Source of the DNA: Chondrilla cf. caribensis
Taxonomy: Eukaryota > Porifera > Demospongiae > Chondrillida > Chondrillidae
Assembly (NCBI GenBank): GCA_964020155.1
Contig: OZ026550.1
Coordinates: 5,896,590 to 5,951,589 of the forward strand
DNA: 55,000 nt
Reading direction: 5' to 3'
The notes beneath the pieces were generated by a model. That model ran no database searches, was not told where the DNA came from, and saw only the letters and a list, made by a program, of their open reading frames with translations. Positions 34,147 to 55,000 of the stretch are shown in pieces (within the stretch, counting starts at the first letter, position 1; every line of letters starts with the position of its first letter). Both the position numbers and the translations under genes were made by a program.

Positions 34147-34760
34147 CTCCTAATACACAACTTAGTTGGAAGGTATACTCTATATCCGTGAGTGATGAAC
34201 GGGTTTCCTTTGAGAAAGTTTGGAAGCTCGTTGTAATGATACAGCTTCACAGGGTGCTCAACCCGGCTGTTGCTATAGTAACCAGATTCCTCATCCTCGG
34301 TTCTTCTGACCATGCTTGGCAAGGGAGGAGCAATCACACCACCTCTTTCATCTAATCCTGCTCCTTCTTCAACCTCAACACAAGTCACCTGTGGTATGAC
34401 ATGGAGCAGCTTCACACACCACACTGGGGTACACCACACTGGGGTACACCACACTGGGGTACACCACACTGGGATACACCACACTGGGATACACCACACT
34501 GGAGTACACCACACTGGGATACACCACACTGGGGTACACCACACTGGGGTACACCACACTGGGGTACTGGAGTATACCACAAAAGACTAACAAACCAAGG
34601 GTATTAACTAGTACAGGATGAGGATATGAAGCCAAATAAGCTATTCAGTCTTGGCGGTGCATACGGAACATGAAAAGGTGCTCTGGTAACGTTGCTCTGG
34701 TAACGTTGCAAAGACGACTTCCTGACGTACCTCCATGTACATTCGCTTATTCGTGGCCAT
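30600..34760 (-). CDS. PAQR3: PAQR3-type seven-transmembrane receptor (Raf kinase trapping to Golgi)
   Basis: Seven exons, read leftwards: 34760-34731, 34388-34147, 33894-33732, 32349-32197, 31679-31482, 31275-31185 and 30739-30600. Every junction is GT/AG and in phase; 338 aa. The family hallmarks are all present. [16 protein letters not shown] (about 63-78) precedes the first helix, with [13 protein letters not shown] at the start of it. FHLFNC gives H155, LDLMG gives D172, and SHQWWH gives H302 and H306; these are the metal-binding positions of PAQR proteins. Segments such as [14 protein letters not shown] and [10 protein letters not shown] fit PAQR3 better than the adiponectin receptors. 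In vertebrates PAQR3 sits in the Golgi membrane and tethers Raf. Here the N-terminus is longer, with a 10-codon first exon and an acidic segment. Introns hold MITEs, TG tracts and two minisatellites. Confidence 0.9.
30899..31083. mobile_element. TA-flanked MITE in PAQR3 intron 6
   Basis: The ends CAGTGGAAACTCGTTAAGAC and GTCTCAACAGGTTTCTACCG are inverted and flanked by TA. This is a second pogo/Tigger-like family, different from the 175-bp family. Confidence 0.75.
31293..31433. repeat. (TG)n microsatellite in PAQR3 intron 5
   Basis: TG tract with CGCGCGTGCG interruptions. It is CA-rich on the coding strand and lies close upstream of the exon-6 acceptor. Confidence 0.95.
32409..33181. repeat. 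17-bp minisatellite in PAQR3 intron 3
   Basis: About 45 units of AACCAGGAGTGTGTACT or AACCAGGAGTGTGTGCT. The same 17-bp unit forms the array at 46867-47886 in the neighbouring F-BAR gene. Confidence 0.95.
33379..33553. mobile_element. TA-flanked MITE, 175-bp family (copy 4) with partial tandem copies
   Basis: It starts CAGTGGAGCCTCTCTATTA, ends TAATAGAGATGTTCCATTG and is flanked by TA. Immediately after, 33560-33700 contains two or three extra copies of its inner part (ACTACACTGGGACACGGAAT), so the element has partly expanded in tandem next to PAQR3 exon 3. Confidence 0.75.
33921..34143. repeat. (CA)n tract abutting the PAQR3 exon-2 donor
   Basis: Plus-strand CA with AACTCATGC and AGCCACACG breaks. 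On the coding strand the donor reads GGAG|GTGCGTGTGTG, so the TG repeat begins at the splice site. Confidence 0.95.
34414..34566. repeat. 15-bp minisatellite in PAQR3 intron 1
   Basis: About ten units of ACCACACTGGGGTAC (or GGATAC), beginning about 25 bp before the exon-2 acceptor on the coding strand. Confidence 0.95.
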
Positions 34761-34978
34761 TTTCTATAGCGAACGGAAATATGCGGAAATAACTGTTGTT
34801 ATCCAAACATGTGGGGGCGGTATCCAGTGTACCCGTGTTAGGTATAGAGGAGTTTGTCCGGCTTCCTTACCCGTACGTACAATACATACACGAAGTCTGA
34901 GGGAATTCATTGAAGCTCTTTTCTGCTAGTTCAGTCAGCTAAAGATCTGGTAACTGTTGCGGATCATCCAGCATTCAG
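34761..34978. promoter_or_regulatory. Putative bidirectional promoter between PAQR3 (-) and the F-BAR gene (+)
   Basis: PAQR3 starts its ATG at 34760 on the minus strand. About 0.2 kb to the right, a plus-strand sequence ends in a good donor (GCATTCAG|GTTAGT, 34978) and could be the non-coding first exon of the F-BAR gene, whose first coding exon follows an AG (TTTCCATAG|CA) at 39551. The interval is less repetitive and GC-richer than its surroundings. It is inferred from layout only; no TATA box is evident. Confidence 0.45.
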
Positions 34979-35351
34979 GTTAGTTTCGCGGTCTCCTTTC
35001 GTTATTTGTGATCTACTGTTTGCTTTCGATTATATACCGAGTTGATGAGTCTTGTGATAATTCTCTAAACGTGTCAAAAGTTGTGCGTGTGCGGTGTGGA
35101 CGACACTTCGCGTCCATGCAAACGAAGCTAAAGGCACTTAGGGGTCCTCCAACCGTTTCTACACGGTAGACATACGTTTATCCCTAGCTCGAACAATCGC
35201 TGTAGCCCCTGTGCCGTGTTTGAGTCGGTGAATAAACCTCTTCCGTGTTTTCCGTGTCGAGGATGAATCGCGACTCCTTGGTAACGTTTGTAGTTCGCTA
35301 GCATGCAGCCAAACCGTAGAATGTCTCTATTTCCTATGGTGGTTGTGCTGT

Positions 35352-35535
<184 letters not shown>

Positions 35536-36196
35536 TTTGTATCAGTATGTGCAATATCTACCATTAGACAACACACACCTAAAAATCTCTGCTCTATTCA
35601 ACTTGTTTTCCTCACTACAATCATAGCAGTACATTACATGTTTGAATCAGATGTTTAGTTTGACAACAAAATGTTCATCAAAGGTTAAGCCGAACCCCAA
35701 ACAATAATGAGGTCCGTGTAGTCACTGCACAGCTGTTACTGTCAGTATTGACCCTACTCAACTGGACCTAGCTCTGCAGCGGGATGGATTAAATCACACA
35801 GCAATTAACCTTCCTGGGATGAATTACATTGCAGCTGATACCTAACGTATACCTTACATTGCAGCTGATACGTACCTAACATATACCTTACATTGCAGCT
35901 GATACCTAACATATACGTACGTACCGTACATAAACTATAGCTTTTGGCGTGTTGTGTTCAAATTGCAGCAAAACATTGATAATCAGCTTCATTGTTACCA
36001 ATCAATTTTTGATGTTTTAATCATTAATCAATTTTTACCTGCTGATGTTGAACTGTAGTCTATCGCACTTTCACACTCCACGATCAACACTGGTGTCTGT
36101 GCTTGCTACCGGGTGTATTAACTCGTGTGTGACAGTGTTACATTCCTAGCAGTCGAGTGAGAAGTGCATGCATGTTGTGCTATAATAGCGGTAAGT

Positions 36197-36464
36197 TCAG
36201 AGTTAGGGTTGGGTGAAGTTATGCAGGAGTTTACAGAGATATACGTAAGGTTGGATAAAGTTATACAGGAGTTTACAGAGCTATACATATGTAGGGTTGG
36301 ATGAAGTTATGCAGGAGTTTACAGAGATATACGTAAGGTTGGATAAAGTTATACAGGAGTTTACAGAGCTATACATATGTAGGGTTGGATGAAGTTATGC
36401 AGGAGTTTACAGAGTTATACGTAGGGTTGGATGAAGCTATGCAGGAGTTTACAGAGTTATACTG
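36197..36464. repeat. Tandem repeat of GGTTGGATGAAGTTATGCAG type
   Basis: Five to six units of roughly 45-50 bp, alternating two sub-variants (GATATACGTA and GCTATACATATGTA spacers), which gives a two-unit higher-order period. Confidence 0.85.
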
Positions 36465-36736
36465 ATTCGCACCACTCCTCACTGTACGGATAGTGCTCAC
36501 AATCAACTGCACATCAACACTTCATGTGTACGTACGTAGCTGGTATCACATACCTGGTCACCACATAATGTGTACAAGTGTGTGTACGTGTGTACGTAAT
36601 CACACGTGTTACTATAAGTGCATATACCTGGTGTACATAAATAAACACACGTGTACAAATATGTATATGTGTCTGTGTGCGTGTGCATGTGTGTTTACTG
36701 TGTAACAGGTTCTTGGATGGTGTTTCTGGTCCAACA

Positions 36737-37033
36737 CAACACCTCTCCCTCACAACACCCCACCCACACCACCATACAACACCCCTCCCTCACAACACCT
36801 GGCCCCTCACCACACCTTTCCCACGCAACACCTCACCCTCACCACACCTTTCCCAAGCAACACCTCACCCTCACCACACCTCTCCCACACAACACCTCAC
36901 CCTTACCACACCTCCCACACAACACCTCTCCCACACAACACCTCACCCTCACCACACCTCACCCTCACCACACCTCACCCTCACCACACCTCTCCCTCAC
37001 CACACCACCCTCACCACACCTCACCCTCACAAT
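36737..37033. repeat. CACCACACCTCACCCT minisatellite
   Basis: Strand-asymmetric C/A-rich array of irregular CACACCTCACCCTCAC units. Open Thr/Pro/His frames are artefacts. Confidence 0.85.
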
Positions 37034-37324
37034 CTTTGTTTATATTCTTAGGCTTCATCAGGCTCACACTGAACATCTCAATCAACTATTACTGCACCAT
37101 ACAAGCCTATTGACAGATGTGCATATACAGTACATACAGTACACACAGTACTTATGGTACAATGGGTACATACATATAATACACACAGTAGATACATTAC
37201 ATACGTACATACAATATACACAGTACATCTTATAGGGGTCCATGATACACATGTGTATATCTGACATGGTATACTAACCACTTCTCTATACCATTGTGCC
37301 AATGCACTATACCTGTGTATGCTA

Positions 37325-38005
37325 GCAGTGTGTTCCAGTGCCTGTGTTTGCTAGCAGTGTGGTCCAGTGCCTGTGTTTGCTAGCAGTGTGGTCCAGTGCC
37401 TGTGTTTGCTAGCAGTGTGGTCCAGTGCCTGTGTTTGCTAGCAGTGTGGTCCAGTGCCTGTGTTTGCTAGCAGTGTGGTCCAGTGCCTGTGTATGCTAGC
37501 GGTGTGGTCCAGTGCCTGTGTTTACTAGCAGTGTGGTCCAGTGACTGTGTTTACTAGCAGTGTGTTCCAGTGCCTGTGTTTGCTAGCAGTGTGTTCCAGT
37601 GCCTGTGTTTACTAGCAGTGTGTTCCAGTGCCTGTGTTTGCTAGCAGTGTGGTCCAGTGCCTGTGTTTGCTAGCAGTGTGGTCCAGTGCCTGTGTTTGCT
37701 AGCAGTGTGTTCCAGTGCCTGTGTTTGCTAGCAGTGTGGTCCAGTGCCTGTGTTTACTAGCAGTGTGGTCCAGTGCCTGTGTTTGCTAGCAGTGTGTTCC
37801 AGTGCCTGTGTTTGCTAGCAGTGTGTTCCAGTGACTGTGTTTACTAGCAGTGTGGTCCAGTGCCTGTGTATACTAGCGGTGTGGTCCAGTGCCTGTGTTT
37901 GCTAGCGGTGTGGTCCAGTGCCTGTGTTTGCTAGCAGTGTGGTCCAGTGCCTGTGTTTACTAGCAGTGTGGTCCAGTGCCTGTGTTTGCTAGCGGTGTGG
38001 TCCAG
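37325..38005. repeat. 29-bp minisatellite
   Basis: About 23 units of GTGTTTGCTAGCAGTGTGGT plus CCAGTGCCT, with G/T and G/A variants. A 29-bp period is read directly from the spacing of GCTAGCAG. Confidence 0.95.
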
Positions 38006-38213
38006 CAAATGCAGAACCCTTCCTATAGCATAAGGGGGTGTGATATCAACCCTCACCACCTGCTGGTGTTGTGTGGATGCCAGGGGGGTCATAGGTTGAT
38101 CAGTGAGTCTTCTGTAGTTGTCTGTTGGACCAAAATGAATGTGCCTATCTAGTATGTACACAGGTGGGTATTGATTGTTTGTTAGAGCTTCTCTTTGTGT
38201 TGGAGATCTATAA

Positions 38214-38440
38214 TATGTTTGATCCAACACGCCCCTATTGGATGTAGTAACGCTCACTTTTGATCTGACACACCCCTATTGGATGTGGTCACACCCATTT
38301 CTTGTTTGACACACCCCTATTTGTTGTAGTCACAATCATTTCTAACCTGACACACCCCTATTGGATGCGGTCACACCCATTGCTAATCTGACACACCCCT
38401 ATTGGATGTGGTCACACCCATTTCTGGTCTGACATGCCTT
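38214..38440. repeat. About 41-bp tandem repeat
   Basis: Five diverged units built on CACACCCCTATTGGATGTGG followed by TCACACCCATTTCT. Confidence 0.8.
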
Positions 38441-39553
38441 AATCTGCTTTTGTGCTCCAGCCATTTGGTCCTACATACATACATTGGTACATACATACGT
38501 ACATATATGATTATAATACTTGTGCATATACGTACATACATTGGTACGTACTTCCTGTTTGCTAGGTCTATCTCATGACCCAAATTTCCATAATTGTATG
38601 TGTTTGTTTGATAATGACTGGCTCTCATGTATGCATGCTTGCCTCTTCTGTGTACTGTGTGTACGTATAAGGGGTGTGAGGATGATATCATCACTAATGG
38701 TTGGGGTCTGCAGGCCAATGGAGCGAGACTGACAATGCTGATACACAAACATGGTCATGATGTACCTAGGTTCCTGGGAGTGAGCAGCTGTTATCTGTCA
38801 AGTAGGGAACTGGACACCACAGACACTGCTCTCCTTGCCCTTTGTATTCCTTTGTATATTATTGTGCTCCTTAGTAATCCTTTTGTATTCTTTTGTATAT
38901 TATTGTACTCCCCTGTATATTATTGCATTACTTTGTAATCCTTTCTATTCCTTGGTATTTAATGATATTCATACATACACACGTACCTACCTACGTATGT
39001 ACATATATTCATTCATATACTTTCAATTTCTTTTATTCCTTAGTATACCTTTGTATTCATTTGTATATTTCTGTATTCCTCTGTATACTTCTGTATTCCT
39101 TTGTGTTCATCTCATCAGCTAATTATCATACGTACATGCGTAGATTACAATACCTGCCCAAGTATAAAATGATATCTAATTGATTATTGATAATTTCTTG
39201 ATATACGTACATATTAATGCAAGAGTACGATTGGACCTTTGTCCTTGTCTGCTTGCTGGACCAGTGATGGCACTCATCTTCAGTCAACCTCTCCACTTTC
39301 AGGTCAATTGGAGTCACGTTCAATTCACTCTTGACACGATGTATACGTATGTCGGTTCTGTAGGTAAACCTTGAATTGAAGCAGTTGAAGGGAATTTTAT
39401 CAAAGCAAATTTAAACTCAAAACACTCGTACAATGTCAATAGTTTCGAAATCAATTGATATCAGTTAATAATATTGTCATATTACATACAGTTATTACAA
39501 TAAAGTTACTATAGTAACAGTTTGACCATGGTTCATGTTTTGTTTCCATAGCA

Positions 39554-55000
<15,447 letters not shown>

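Noticed and set aside
36600..36700. tRNA or other small RNA gene
   Set aside because: I looked for A/B-box-like and cloverleaf patterns here and elsewhere in the window and found none convincing; a tRNAscan/Infernal run would be decisive.

Overview
The window is nuclear DNA of an animal. Genes are built from short exons with GT/AG introns. There are no operons or ribosome binding sites, and there is abundant (CA)/(TG) and minisatellite DNA plus foldback (MITE) elements. The products (a PAQR3-type Golgi receptor, an F-BAR protein carrying C1 and SH3 domains, and a fibronectin-III receptor with a tyrosine-rich tail) are metazoan in character. Compact genes and an F-BAR/C1/SH3 arrangement resembling fungal Bzz1 make an early-branching invertebrate, perhaps a sponge, my best guess. 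I cannot prove the phylum from sequence alone.

Layout: (1) 1-201 is the last exon of an unknown gene. (2) 3.5-23.7 kb (+) holds four coiled-coil genes, called A (3548-5915), B (6907-7425), C (8761-13188) and D (20134-23673) here. A, B and D share a two-exon plan, a first exon with a DSG phosphodegron-like motif, and a common upstream block, so they look like duplicates; C is a nine-exon gene that may be a distant relative. (3) 14.1-14.9 kb (-) is a truncated duplicate of the FN3 receptor gene. (4) 23.7-26 kb holds palindromic foldback DNA and a decayed mobile-element ORF. (5) 26.4-29.2 kb (-) is the intact receptor gene: signal peptide, two FN3 domains, one membrane span and a tyrosine-bearing tail. 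(6) 30.6-34.76 kb (-) is a complete seven-exon PAQR3 gene. (7) 34.76-55 kb (+) is an F-BAR/C1/SH3 gene in at least 17 coding exons that runs off the window. It probably shares a bidirectional promoter with PAQR3.

More than twenty different minisatellites (units of about 9 to 63 bp) cover roughly a fifth of the window by my coordinates, and nearly every long intron of the receptor, PAQR3 and F-BAR genes contains one. Most long open frames in the window are products of these repeats and are not genes.

Functionally, PAQR3 and the F-BAR protein belong to Golgi/Raf signalling and membrane-actin remodelling respectively. The coiled-coil cluster and the FN3 receptor are unfamiliar and are the parts most likely to be undescribed. 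All exon joins were read by eye from splice signals and reading phase; no transcript data were available.
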